Positions 1 through 7,582 of a stretch of DNA of 38,517 nt are shown here, piece by piece. The notes beneath the pieces were generated by a model. That model did no database searches, was not told where the DNA came from, and saw nothing but the letters and a program-made list of their open reading frames with translations. Each line of letters starts with the position of its first letter. Position 1 is the stretch's first letter. Source of the stretch: a virus; the IMG/VR virus record IMGVR_UViG_3300013093_000113, positions 1 to 38,517 of that record. One strand, written 5' to 3'. Position numbers and translations under genes: made by a program.

Positions 1-1763
1 CAGTAACAATTAACGGTGTAAGTTTTGATGGTTCAGGAAACATTGTTGTCGCTGCAGCAGCGGGAACTCTTACAGGTAATACTCTTGCATCAAACGTAAC
101 TGCTTCATCGCTTACAAGCGTTGGAACTTTAGCAAACCTAACAGTAACAAATCCAATTTCTGGTTCAGTAACTGGAAATGCGGGAACTGTTACAAATGGA
201 GTTTATACAACTGATACAGCAACGGTAACCAACACTATGCTTGCTGGCTCAATTTCAGATTCTAAGTTGTCTACAATTTCAACAGCTGGAAAGGTTTCAA
301 ATTCAGCTACAACAGCTACTGCTTCAAACACAGCTTCTGCAATCGTAGCAAGAGATAGTTCAGGAAACTTCACAGCTGGGACTATAACAGCAGCACTTTC
401 TGGCAATGCTTCTACAGCAACCAAGCTTGCAGCAACAAAAAATATTAATGGAGTTGCCTTTGATGGCTCCGCCGATATTACAGTAACAGCAGCAGCTGGT
501 ACTTTGACTGGATCAACTCTTAATTCTGGAGTTACCGCATCATCACTTACAAGCGTAGGCACACTTTCAAGCCTTGCAACATCGGGTGATGCAACAATTG
601 GTGGTAATGCAACAATTACTGGTAACTTGACAGTTAACGGTACAACAACAAGTATTAACTCAACAACTCTTAATACAACTGAAAAGAACCTTATAATTTC
701 AAATGTTGCTACTCCAACAGATGTAACTGCAAATGGTGCGGGAATTACAATTAAGGGTGCTACTGATAAAACATTAAACTGGTACTCTTCAACTTCCGCA
801 CTTACTTCATCTGAAAACGTAGATCTTGCTTCAGGTAAAACATATAAAATTTCTGGAACAGATGTACTTACATCAACAAAGGTATTAGGAAAAACTCCAG
901 GCGGTTCAACTGCAGGAGATATTGTAACAATTGATGCATCACAAACATTAACTGGAAAAACAATTTCTGGATCATCAAACACAATTACAAATATTTCAAA
1001 TACATCTTTAACTAACTCAACAATTTCAGGTGTGTCACTGGGCTCTAACTTAAATGCTCTTACAATTGGAACGGGACTTTCAGGAACCTCCTACAACGGT
1101 TCTGGAGCTGTTACTATTGCAATTGATTCTACCGTTGCAACATTAACAGGCACACAAACACTTACAGGTAAAACAATTTCAGGAGCAAACAATACATTAA
1201 CTGTACGACTTGCAAATGACGTAACTGGAACTCTTCCTATTGCAAACGGGGGTACAGGACAAACTACTGCAGCAGCTGCAGCAAATGCTTTGCTTCCATC
1301 ACAAACTTCTAACTCGGGTAAATATTTAACAACAGATGGTGCAGGAAACCTTTCATGGGCTTCAGTATCAGGTTATTCTGCCCCCACACTTGGAACAACT
1401 TCGATTGCATCTGGTTCAACCGTAACAACAATAAATGGTTTGACTTTAGGTGCAAGCACAACAACAACTTTATCTGCAAATACTGCAACTGCAATTGATA
1501 CAGTGGCACTCAGTGCTTTTACAACTGTAAAATATGTTGTATCAATTAAACAAGGAACAAAGATAAGATCTTCTGAAATTCTTGTACACACAGATGGAAC
1601 ATCTGTCAACTACGTTGAATATGGTACAATGACATTAGGAGCAGCTATGACGGGATTTGCAATAGCTGCTGCAGTATCATCTACAAACATGGTGCTTAAC
1701 GTAACTATAACAGATGCTGCAACTACAAATGCGACAATTAAACTACACAAGGTGGTAATGTAA
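1..1763 (+). CDS. Tail fibre protein, 3' part (start lies outside window)
   Basis: The reading frame is open from base 3 and ends at a TAA at 1761-1763, giving 586 visible residues. The first in-frame ATG (237) is internal: similar sequence continues upstream of it, so the gene enters from the left. The protein is Ser/Thr/Gly/Ala-rich and built of short imperfect repeats. A module of the form AAAGTLTGxTL...SLTSVGTL occurs near bases 54-135 and again near 492-570. A second module (GGTGQTT...LLPSQTSNSGKY...GYSAPT) lies at about 1245-1449 and recurs in the next gene. The last ~85 residues form a non-repetitive domain also found at the end of the 720-aa fibre (13634-15796), ending in a shared TDAATTNAT motif. 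By analogy with known fibres this would be a trimeric receptor-binding tip. Function is inferred from composition and repeats, not from a catalytic motif. Confidence 0.8.
   Translation, partial: VTINGVSFDGSGNIVVAAAAGTLTGNTLASNVTASSLTSVGTLANLTVTNPISGSVTGNAGTVTNGVYTTDTATVTNTMLAGSISDSKLSTISTAGKVSNSATTATASNTASAIVARDSSGNFTAGTITAALSGNASTATKLAATKNINGVAFDGSADITVTAAAGTLTGSTLNSGVTASSLTSVGTLSSLATSGDATIGGNATITGNLTVNGTTTSINSTTLNTTEKNLIISNVATPTDVTANGAGITIKGATDKTLNWYSSTSALTSSENVDLASGKTYKISGTDVLTSTKVLGKTPGGSTAGDIVTIDASQTLTGKTISGSSNTITNISNTSLTNSTISGVSLGSNLNALTIGTGLSGTSYNGSGAVTIAIDSTVATLTGTQTLTGKTISGANNTLTVRLANDVTGTLPIANGGTGQTTAAAAANALLPSQTSNSGKYLTTDGAGNLSWASVSGYSAPTLGTTSIASGSTVTTINGLTLGASTTTTLSANTATAIDTVALSAFTTVKYVVSIKQGTKIRSSEILVHTDGTSVNYVEYGTMTLGAAMTGFAIAAAVSSTNMVLNVTITDAATTNATIKLHKVVM
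1245..1449 (+). repeat. Fibre module repeat, copy 1
   Basis: This stretch encodes GGTGQTTAAAAANALLPSQ and continues through SNSGKYLTTDG, LSWASVSGYSAPT and IASGSTVTTI. Almost the same protein sequence occurs at about 2179-2382 in the next gene. DNA similarity is obvious by eye but with scattered synonymous changes. This indicates exchange or duplication between neighbouring fibre genes. Boundaries are approximate. Confidence 0.8.
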
Positions 1764-1764
1764 A

Positions 1765-2838
1765 ATGGCTCAATCAGATTTTGTATTTAATGGTATAGAT
1801 ATATCAGGTACTTCTGGTACTACAATTACACTCCCGTCCTCAACGGGAACATTACCATTAAATAACCAAACATTTTATATTGGTACACAACAAATTGCCA
1901 TTAATGCGGGATCTGGAACAATTACATCTTTACCAGGTGTTACTTCTATTAATGGTGCTACGTTACCATCTTCGGGAACTATTCCGAATACTGGACAAAC
2001 GTTTTATATTGGTACACAAGCCGTAACTATATCCCAAGGATCTGGAACAGTAACAACATTGCCAGGTGTTACATCTGTAAATGGAACAACTATTCCTTCC
2101 TCTTCAACACTAGTTACATCAGGAGCAAACTCAAGCATAACATCTTTAACTGGTTTAACTACCGCACTTTCTATTTCACAAGGCGGAACAGGAGCGACAA
2201 CAGCATCTACTGCTGCAGCAGCATTATTGCCTTCACAAACTTCAAACTCTGGAAAATACCTTACAACAGATGGGTCTGGAAATCTTTCATGGGCCTCTGT
2301 TTCAGGATATTCTGCTCCTACAATTGGCTCAACATCAATTGCATCAGGATCAACTGTAACAACAATTGCGGGACTTACATTAAGTTCTCCTACAATTAAT
2401 ACACCTACCCTTACATTATCAACATCTTCATCTACATCTAATGGTGTAATATCTTGGGATACAACAAATAAAAAACTTCAAGTAGGTAACGGATCAGCAA
2501 CAGTTGATATAAAACCTTATGTAGTTAATCAAACTGCAATTACATCAAGCTATACTCTTGCATTAACAGATGCAAATACATTAATTCAATTAAATGACTT
2601 CGCCGCTGGAGCAGCAACAATAACAGTACCATTAAATTCAAGTGTAGCTTTTCCAATTGGAACGCAAATTGACTTTATTAACTTAAACAATACATATAGA
2701 AATTCATTTGCTTTTGCTTCAGGAATAACGTCTTACTATACTCCTGGATTATATTTTAGAACTGCAGGATCTATGGCCTCTCTTATTAAAATAGGATCAG
2801 ATACCTGGGCATTAACTGGAGATTTGAGTGCAAGCTAA
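1765..2838 (+). CDS. Fibre-like structural protein (357 aa)
   Basis: The gene starts 1 nt after the preceding stop, with GGTGGT as a plausible ribosome site upstream. Residues ~35-115 hold two copies of a ~45-residue repeat (QTFYIGTQ...GSGT...LPGVTS.NG). Residues ~138-206 copy the LLPSQTSNSGKY module of the upstream fibre. The last ~100 residues form a separate domain (TITVPLNSS.AFPIGTQ ... IKIGSDTWALTGDLS) that resembles the C-terminal halves of the two 129-aa proteins at 11928-12706. It is therefore a mosaic of modules shared with both neighbouring adhesin blocks. No enzyme motif is visible. It is most likely a tail fibre or fibre-attached adhesin. The stop overlaps the next start in a TAATG junction, which suggests translational coupling. 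Confidence 0.7.
   Translation: MAQSDFVFNGIDISGTSGTTITLPSSTGTLPLNNQTFYIGTQQIAINAGSGTITSLPGVTSINGATLPSSGTIPNTGQTFYIGTQAVTISQGSGTVTTLPGVTSVNGTTIPSSSTLVTSGANSSITSLTGLTTALSISQGGTGATTASTAAAALLPSQTSNSGKYLTTDGSGNLSWASVSGYSAPTIGSTSIASGSTVTTIAGLTLSSPTINTPTLTLSTSSSTSNGVISWDTTNKKLQVGNGSATVDIKPYVVNQTAITSSYTLALTDANTLIQLNDFAAGAATITVPLNSSVAFPIGTQIDFINLNNTYRNSFAFASGITSYYTPGLYFRTAGSMASLIKIGSDTWALTGDLSAS
2179..2382 (+). repeat. Fibre module repeat, copy 2
   Basis: This is the second copy of the module at about 1245-1449, here inside the 357-aa fibre-like protein. The encoded LLPSQTSNSGKYLTTDG and LSWASVSGYSAPT segments are nearly unchanged. Boundaries are approximate. Confidence 0.8.
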
Positions 2839-3701
2839 TGGCGATAGTTCCTGGAATTAATGCTTCGACTGGTCTTCAAAGTCTACCAACTACATCAATC
2901 GCTGCTATTGCACCTACTTTAAATACATCAGCCGTAACTCCAGGTGTTTATATAAATGTAACTACAACTGGAAATGGAAATGCTGGTATATCAAAAAATA
3001 ATGATTATTATACTGTAAATATAACTCCAACAGCTGGCGGAGCAGCAGTTTTTAATGGAACAGTTTTTAATGGAAACATTAATTATGCTAACAGCAGTTT
3101 TAATTTTTCTTTAGGGCCTTCTAGCGGACAACGAAATGTTTATAGTAGTTTACCAACTTATCCAGCAGGAATTACTTTTACTGCAACTTCAACATCAACT
3201 GCTGTTTTAACAGTAGGAACAGCATATAACGTAACAGTTTCAGGAGTTTCATCAACACTTGGAACTACAAATTCTGCAACTTCTTCGTTTACTGCAAAAA
3301 CAGCACCTCTAGTTCCTACAATAGGATCAGCTTCAACGGGAACATCTTCAATAACTTGGAACTGGACTGCAGTTGCAAATAGTGGAAACAACTGGGGCGG
3401 AGATTCAAGTATAGTTTATGATGTGTATATGTATGTATATCTTCCAACAAGCTTATATACATCATCAACTGGAATTGCTTCATCAACTACTTCCTGGTCT
3501 TTATCAAGTGTACCAAGTAATACATACTATATTGATTTAGGTGCTAGAAACACAGTGGGTATTTCTTCTTATGCACAATCAGGAAACTATAGTGTAAGCA
3601 GTGCGCCTCCTCCAGTTTATATTCCGCCTCCACTTCCTACACCAATTTATCATCCTCCAACAAGACAGGGTGTTACTGCAAAAGATATAGAGTCAATATA
3701 G
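2838..3701 (+). CDS. Fibronectin-like adhesin with Pro-rich C-terminal tail (287 aa)
   Basis: The start codon overlaps the previous stop by 1 nt (TAATG). The protein is rich in Thr, Ser, Val and Tyr. It contains what looks like two fibronectin type III or similar beta-sandwich units: residues ~30-155, and ~156-255 with ITWNWTAV...Y.V.M and SSTTSWSLSSVPSN. Residues ~256-272 are a Pro/Tyr-rich linker (PPPVYIPPPLPTPIYHPP). The protein ends with PTRQGVTAKDIESI. The same order of domains and nearly the same tail occur in the 284-aa protein at 12708-13562, so the two are paralogues on either side of the modification cassette. The conserved tail could be an anchor, a chaperone-recognition tag or a modification site. 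The role as an adhesin is inferred. Confidence 0.65.
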   Translation: MAIVPGINASTGLQSLPTTSIAAIAPTLNTSAVTPGVYINVTTTGNGNAGISKNNDYYTVNITPTAGGAAVFNGTVFNGNINYANSSFNFSLGPSSGQRNVYSSLPTYPAGITFTATSTSTAVLTVGTAYNVTVSGVSSTLGTTNSATSSFTAKTAPLVPTIGSASTGTSSITWNWTAVANSGNNWGGDSSIVYDVYMYVYLPTSLYTSSTGIASSTTSWSLSSVPSNTYYIDLGARNTVGISSYAQSGNYSVSSAPPPVYIPPPLPTPIYHPPTRQGVTAKDIESI

Positions 3702-3723
3702 TTTTTCAATACTATATCACTAA

Positions 3724-3732
3724 TGCTATAAT
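3724..3732 (+). promoter_or_regulatory. Extended -10 promoter for the modification cassette
   Basis: TGC-TATAAT lies 15 nt before the ATG at 3748, in the 46-nt gap after adhesin block A. It matches the TGN-TATNNT motif found before eight other gene blocks here. No convincing -35 box is seen. The expected transcript start (~3739) leaves only a short leader containing GGGG. Confidence 0.6.
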
Positions 3733-3747
3733 ATAAAAAGGGGTTAA

Positions 3748-4320
3748 ATGTTAATTGAAAAGAATAGTTCTTGGAGATTTTATTCTGAACCTATAAATTT
3801 TGATATTTCTGATTTAATAGAAGAGATAATTGCTTATAAAGCAGAATGGGATATAGATACATCAAGACAAAATTTAACAGATATACATAAAGATAGTAAA
3901 ATGTTTCAAATAAAATTTATGTCATATTTTTGGTCTTTAGGAGATAAAGTTTTTGTACAAGATGTTAATTCATTAAAAAATGAAAATTCTAAAAAATGTT
4001 TATATAAACTATTTGATATTTTTGAAAAGCATTATGATGGAAAAGTTGTAAGATGTGAGGTTATAGGATTGTTGCCAGGCGGATCCGTAGCTGTTCATCA
4101 AGATGATGGTGATTTTGCTAAATATGCAAGAAGAATACATGTTCCCATATTAACAAATAATAATGTTTTCTTTACAGTAATGGACGAAACAATTAATATG
4201 AAGTTGGGCAATTGGTATGAAATAAACAATGTTTTAGACCATAGTGTTAAAAATGAAAGTGATGAAAAAAGAATACATATAATAATAGATGTTTTAGAAA
4301 AAAGGTATTTAAATGAATAA
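3748..4320 (+). CDS. Aspartyl/asparaginyl beta-hydroxylase-like 2OG-Fe(II) oxygenase (190 aa)
   Basis: This is a probable Fe(II)- and 2-oxoglutarate-dependent hydroxylase of the aspartyl/asparaginyl beta-hydroxylase type. Iron ligands are visible as H117-x-D119 (in GGSVAVHQDD) and H165 (in VLDHSVKNES). R175 is placed to bind the 2-oxoglutarate carboxylate. The segment RRIHVPILTNNNVFF around residues 128-142 fits the double-stranded beta-helix core of that family. No signal peptide or membrane segment is seen, so it should act in the host cytoplasm. It is the first gene after a promoter-like TGC-TATAAT and overlaps the next gene by 8 nt. The substrate is unknown. Candidates are an adhesin side chain, a sugar intermediate or a lipid. 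The family call rests on motif order and spacing. Confidence 0.75.
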   Translation: MLIEKNSSWRFYSEPINFDISDLIEEIIAYKAEWDIDTSRQNLTDIHKDSKMFQIKFMSYFWSLGDKVFVQDVNSLKNENSKKCLYKLFDIFEKHYDGKVVRCEVIGLLPGGSVAVHQDDGDFAKYARRIHVPILTNNNVFFTVMDETINMKLGNWYEINNVLDHSVKNESDEKRIHIIIDVLEKRYLNE

Positions 4321-4951
4321 AAATGAAATTGCACTAGGAGTTTGGGTTTATAATAATTTTATAAAAGACACAGAAATTTTAATAGAAGATATTAAAAACT
4401 ATTTAGATCCATATTTCTCAGAAGCTTATGGTTTAACAAAAGACGGAGAACCAGTTATAAATAAAATGGGTAGAGATTGTTCTGATTACGCATTTCAAGA
4501 TGAGATGATAGATTCACTTGATGATAATCAAAAATCTATTTTTTTAAGAGTTAAAAATCCAATGGTTGAATGTCTTAAAGATTATAAATTAAAATATTTT
4601 TTGATTGATGATTTGAATGACACTGCTTGGATTTTTTTAAGATATGGAGAAGATCAACAATTTGGAAATCATATGGATGATGGTCCTATTTGTAACAGAA
4701 TGGTTTCTGTTACTGCATATTTAAATGATGATTATGATAATGGAGAAATATTTTTTCAAAACTTTAATGTATCTTATAAACCTAAAAAAGGAGACATCTT
4801 GGTGTTTCCGTCCAACTTTTTGTATGTTCATAGAGTAAATCCAGTAAAAAATGGAATAAGATATGCCGTTGTAAATTGGTTTAGATGGTTTTCTTTGCCA
4901 GAAAATGCAAATGAAATTAAAGAAATCAATAGGAAAGTAAATGCATACTAA
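4313..4951 (+). CDS. 2OG-Fe(II) oxygenase, prolyl 4-hydroxylase-like (212 aa)
   Basis: This is a probable prolyl-4-hydroxylase-type dioxygenase. The C-terminal half carries the full motif set: H120-x-D122 (FGNHMDDG), VTAYLNDDYDNGEIFF (residues 133-148), a KPKKGDILVFPS strand (157-167), H173 (YVHRV) and R183. The phrase YLNDDYxGGEIxF is typical of phage and bacterial P4H homologues. The first ~100 residues are an extension of unknown role. The gene overlaps both neighbours (8 and 11 nt), pointing to coupled translation. The substrate may be a Pro-rich protein such as the adhesin tails encoded nearby, but this is not shown by sequence. Confidence 0.82.
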   Translation: MNKNEIALGVWVYNNFIKDTEILIEDIKNYLDPYFSEAYGLTKDGEPVINKMGRDCSDYAFQDEMIDSLDDNQKSIFLRVKNPMVECLKDYKLKYFLIDDLNDTAWIFLRYGEDQQFGNHMDDGPICNRMVSVTAYLNDDYDNGEIFFQNFNVSYKPKKGDILVFPSNFLYVHRVNPVKNGIRYAVVNWFRWFSLPENANEIKEINRKVNAY

Positions 4952-5507
4952 CATACAAGATCCTAAAATAATAAAAAATTTATTAAATAAAGAAGATTTT
5001 AATTTTATTTTAAATCATCTTAAGGATAGTTTATCTAAACAAACATATTTTGAAAAAGATTTTGGAAGATATATATATACTTCAAAAGAAATAGAAAAAA
5101 TTTCAAAAGACATAACTCCTATAGCAAGAAAAGTTTTTAAAAGTAAAACTTTACTTCCATCTTATAGCTTATTTGCACATTATGAAGGTGAATCTGCAAA
5201 CCTATTTGCACATAAAGACGATAATGCTTGTACATATACATTAGATTTTTGTGTTTATCAAGAAACTCCATGGGGGATTTGTGTTGAGGGTAAAGAATAT
5301 TTTCTTGAAGAAAACGATGCCTTGGCATTTTATGGCATAGATCAAGAGCATTGGAGAAATGATTTTCCAGACCCCAAGAATAATAAAGTTGGTTTTATAT
5401 TTTTTCATTTTGTAGAACCAGATCATTGGTTTTTTACAAAAGGACCTACATACATAGATGTTATAAGAGGTTTAATTTCTGAATCAGATTGGTTATTAAA
5501 AAAATAA
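4941..5507 (+). CDS. Divergent 2OG-Fe(II) oxygenase-like protein (188 aa)
   Basis: This is a putative third oxygenase of the cassette. H91-x-D93 (LFAHKDDNACTYTLDF) and H137 (DQEHWRND) are spaced as in the 2OG-Fe(II) beta-helix fold. A strand with EENDALAFYG (residues 123-132) precedes the distal histidine. The usual distal Arg is not obvious: after H137 the protein runs NNKVGFIFFHFVEPDHWF, so K149 or another residue might replace it. The core lacks the YLNDDY phrase and is more divergent than its neighbours. It overlaps the preceding gene by 11 nt and ends directly against the next ATG (5508). Function is inferred from the iron triad and context. Confidence 0.6.
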   Translation: MHTNIQDPKIIKNLLNKEDFNFILNHLKDSLSKQTYFEKDFGRYIYTSKEIEKISKDITPIARKVFKSKTLLPSYSLFAHYEGESANLFAHKDDNACTYTLDFCVYQETPWGICVEGKEYFLEENDALAFYGIDQEHWRNDFPDPKNNKVGFIFFHFVEPDHWFFTKGPTYIDVIRGLISESDWLLKK

Positions 5508-6464
5508 ATGAAAAAAGCTTTAGTTCTAGGAGCTGGAGGATTTATAGGAAGTCATCTTGTAAAAAGATTAAAAGATGACGGAATCTGGGTTTTAGGCGTT
5601 GATTTAAAATATCCAGAATATTGGGATAGTTTTGCTGATAAATTTATTATTGGAGATTTAAGGAATCAGGATTTTGTAGATCAATTGATTAATGAAAAAT
5701 TTGATGAGGTTTATCAACTTGCAGCAGATATGGGAGGTTCTGGTTATATCAATACTGGAAATAATGATGCTGAAGTTATGAGTAATTCAATATTAATAAA
5801 TGTAAATGTTTTAAAAGCTGCCCATAGAGTAGGTATAAAAAGTGTATTTTTTTCTTCAACAGCATGTGTTTATCCAGAATACAATCAGCTTAATCCTGAA
5901 AATATAAATTGTAAAGAAGATTCTGTATATCCCGCACAACCAGACACGGAGTATGGTTGGGAGAAGCTGTTTAGTGAAAGACTTTATCTTGCATATAATA
6001 AAAATTATGGAATGAAAAATAAAATAGCTAGATATCACAATGTTTATGGACCATACGGAACTTGGCAGGGGGGGAAAGAAAAATTTCCAGCAGCTATATG
6101 TAGAAAGGTAGCACTAGCTAAAGAAAATGTTGAAATATGGGGTGATGGAAATCAAGTAAGATCTTTTTTATATATAGATGAGTGTATAAAAGCTACAGTT
6201 GATTTTTACAGAAATGATAGTTTTTTTCAACCAATAAATATAGGATCAGAAAAAGCTATAACAATAAATGATTTTTTTGATATTGTTTGTAAAATAGCAG
6301 ATAAACAAATAAATAAAATACATATAAAAGGTCCGATAGGCGTAAATGCAAGAACCTCTAACAATGATTTAATAAAACAAGTTTTGGGATATTCTCCAGA
6401 TGAAAATCTTGAATTTGGAATATCAAAAACCTATGATTGGATAAAAAATCAAATAAATGAATGA
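5508..6464 (+). CDS. GDP-mannose 3,5-epimerase family NAD-dependent epimerase (318 aa)
   Basis: This is an extended short-chain dehydrogenase/reductase closely resembling GDP-D-mannose 3,5-epimerase, which converts GDP-mannose to GDP-L-galactose (and GDP-L-gulose). The NAD-binding loop is GAGGFIGSH (residues 8-16). LAADMGGSGYI (71-81) matches the substrate loop of the plant enzyme. The active site appears complete: C120 (STACVYPEY), Y149 and K153 (YGWEK), and K192 in GTWQGGKEKFPAA. These four residues keep the same relative spacing as C145, Y174, K178 and K217 of Arabidopsis GME, as I recall them. RYHNVYGPYG (176-185) is also typical. Its product would feed the glycosyltransferase encoded next, with which it overlaps by 8 nt. 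A related GDP-sugar specificity cannot be excluded. Confidence 0.88.
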   Translation: MKKALVLGAGGFIGSHLVKRLKDDGIWVLGVDLKYPEYWDSFADKFIIGDLRNQDFVDQLINEKFDEVYQLAADMGGSGYINTGNNDAEVMSNSILINVNVLKAAHRVGIKSVFFSSTACVYPEYNQLNPENINCKEDSVYPAQPDTEYGWEKLFSERLYLAYNKNYGMKNKIARYHNVYGPYGTWQGGKEKFPAAICRKVALAKENVEIWGDGNQVRSFLYIDECIKATVDFYRNDSFFQPINIGSEKAITINDFFDIVCKIADKQINKIHIKGPIGVNARTSNNDLIKQVLGYSPDENLEFGISKTYDWIKNQINE

Positions 6465-7503
6465 TTTGATATTTTATAAGATGCATAACCCAACTGGGAT
6501 GATTAATCAACTTATGAGCTTTGAGCTTGCTATTGGCTTGGCGTATGAAACCAAAAGAACTGTTGTAATACACAATATGGTGTGTGGTGATTTTGAAGAA
6601 TTTGGTAAAAGGCTTGCAATATATACGCCATTAAGACATTCAGAGTTTAAAAGAGATGTTCCTTTATTAAATAATGATAATTCTCCACACATAAAAGATT
6701 TAATAGATTGGGATAAATCATTAAATATAGTTTTAATTGATGAAAATATTGAAAAGTTTCCTCAAGAGGATTTTGTTTATGAAGATATTCAATATTGTTA
6801 TTATAGCAATAATGAAAGTACCTATATAGAAAATATTTTTTCAGAAGGTAGAGAAAGACTTAATTTTATAAAAGAAAAAAACTTTCATTTAAAAAATACT
6901 TTAGGTTGGTATAGTAGATTCTTTTTTAATAGAAGCTCGGGTTTAGATAAAGCTTTGTCTTCTGTAAAATTTAAAAAAGAATATTTGAATTTTGCAGAAA
7001 TGGTTGCAAAATCAATAGGTGATTTTAATGGTGTTCATATAAGACTTACAGATCATGCTATAAGAATGTTTGACACAAAAGAAGAAATGATATTAAATGG
7101 ATTAAATTCTTTTGATGATGAATTGCCAATTGTTATTTGTACCGATGATCCAAATAATATTATTTTTAATAAAATAAATAAAAATATAATTATTATTGAT
7201 GATTATATTTTTAAAAACTTTAAAAAAGAATTTTTATCATTACCTTTTACAGATGAAATTGTTTTAGGCTTAGTAAGTAATTTAATAATGCATTATTCAA
7301 AAGATTTTATAGGAACTTCTGGCAGCACCTATACTGCGTATATACATAGAAATATAAATCAAAAAACTAATAATATGAAATGGAAATTTTTTGATAATCC
7401 TAATACAAATAATAATGGCCCGTTTTCTTGGGTTAATTATTCTTTGCCATTAAATGCAAAAATGTGGTGGAGAGAGTGGGATGAGTCTAAAATAAATGTT
7501 TAG
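6457..7503 (+). CDS. O-fucosyltransferase-like GT-B glycosyltransferase (348 aa)
   Basis: This is a probable glycosyltransferase using a GDP-sugar. The N-terminus has NPTGMINQLMSFELAIGLAY (residues 11-30), the equivalent of the G(G)xxNQ loop of the O-fucosyltransferase / alpha-1,2 and alpha-1,6-fucosyltransferase superfamily. Residues 190-200 (FNGVHIRLTDH) match the conserved H-x-R donor-binding motif. IVICTDDPNN (225-234) and DFIGTSGSTYTAYI (283-296) match the two C-terminal donor-binding motifs. No membrane segment is seen. It overlaps the epimerase gene by 8 nt, so a GDP-L-galactose or related donor made by that enzyme is a reasonable guess. The acceptor is unknown: a hydroxylated protein side chain or a glycan. 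Confidence 0.68.
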   Translation: MNDLIFYKMHNPTGMINQLMSFELAIGLAYETKRTVVIHNMVCGDFEEFGKRLAIYTPLRHSEFKRDVPLLNNDNSPHIKDLIDWDKSLNIVLIDENIEKFPQEDFVYEDIQYCYYSNNESTYIENIFSEGRERLNFIKEKNFHLKNTLGWYSRFFFNRSSGLDKALSSVKFKKEYLNFAEMVAKSIGDFNGVHIRLTDHAIRMFDTKEEMILNGLNSFDDELPIVICTDDPNNIIFNKINKNIIIIDDYIFKNFKKEFLSLPFTDEIVLGLVSNLIMHYSKDFIGTSGSTYTAYIHRNINQKTNNMKWKFFDNPNTNNNGPFSWVNYSLPLNAKMWWREWDESKINV

Positions 7504-7582
7504 TTATATAAAAAAAAGAATTTTGTTCTTTAAACAAAAAAGAAAGTATAAAAAATTTAATGGAAATAAATGGATATACTAA
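7496..7582 (+). CDS. Possible 28-aa basic small protein
   Basis: A short frame starts at an ATG overlapping the end of the glycosyltransferase gene by 8 nt. It encodes MFSYIKKRILFFKQKRKYKK and a few further residues, ending in TAA at 7580-7582. That stop forms a TAATG junction with an in-frame ATG (7582) of the next gene. Overlaps at both ends match the habit of this cassette, and the peptide is strongly basic with aromatic residues. The AT-rich DNA makes Lys-rich short frames likely by chance, so it may be only a spacer or a coupling leader. Confidence 0.25.
   Translation: MFSYIKKRILFFKQKRKYKKFNGNKWIY

Noticed and set aside
203-982. Long open frame on the - strand (259 codons)
   Set aside because: It is an antisense shadow of the repetitive fibre gene; its Val/Pro-rich translation mirrors the Thr/Gly/Asn repeats, and no ribosome site or antisense promoter is seen.
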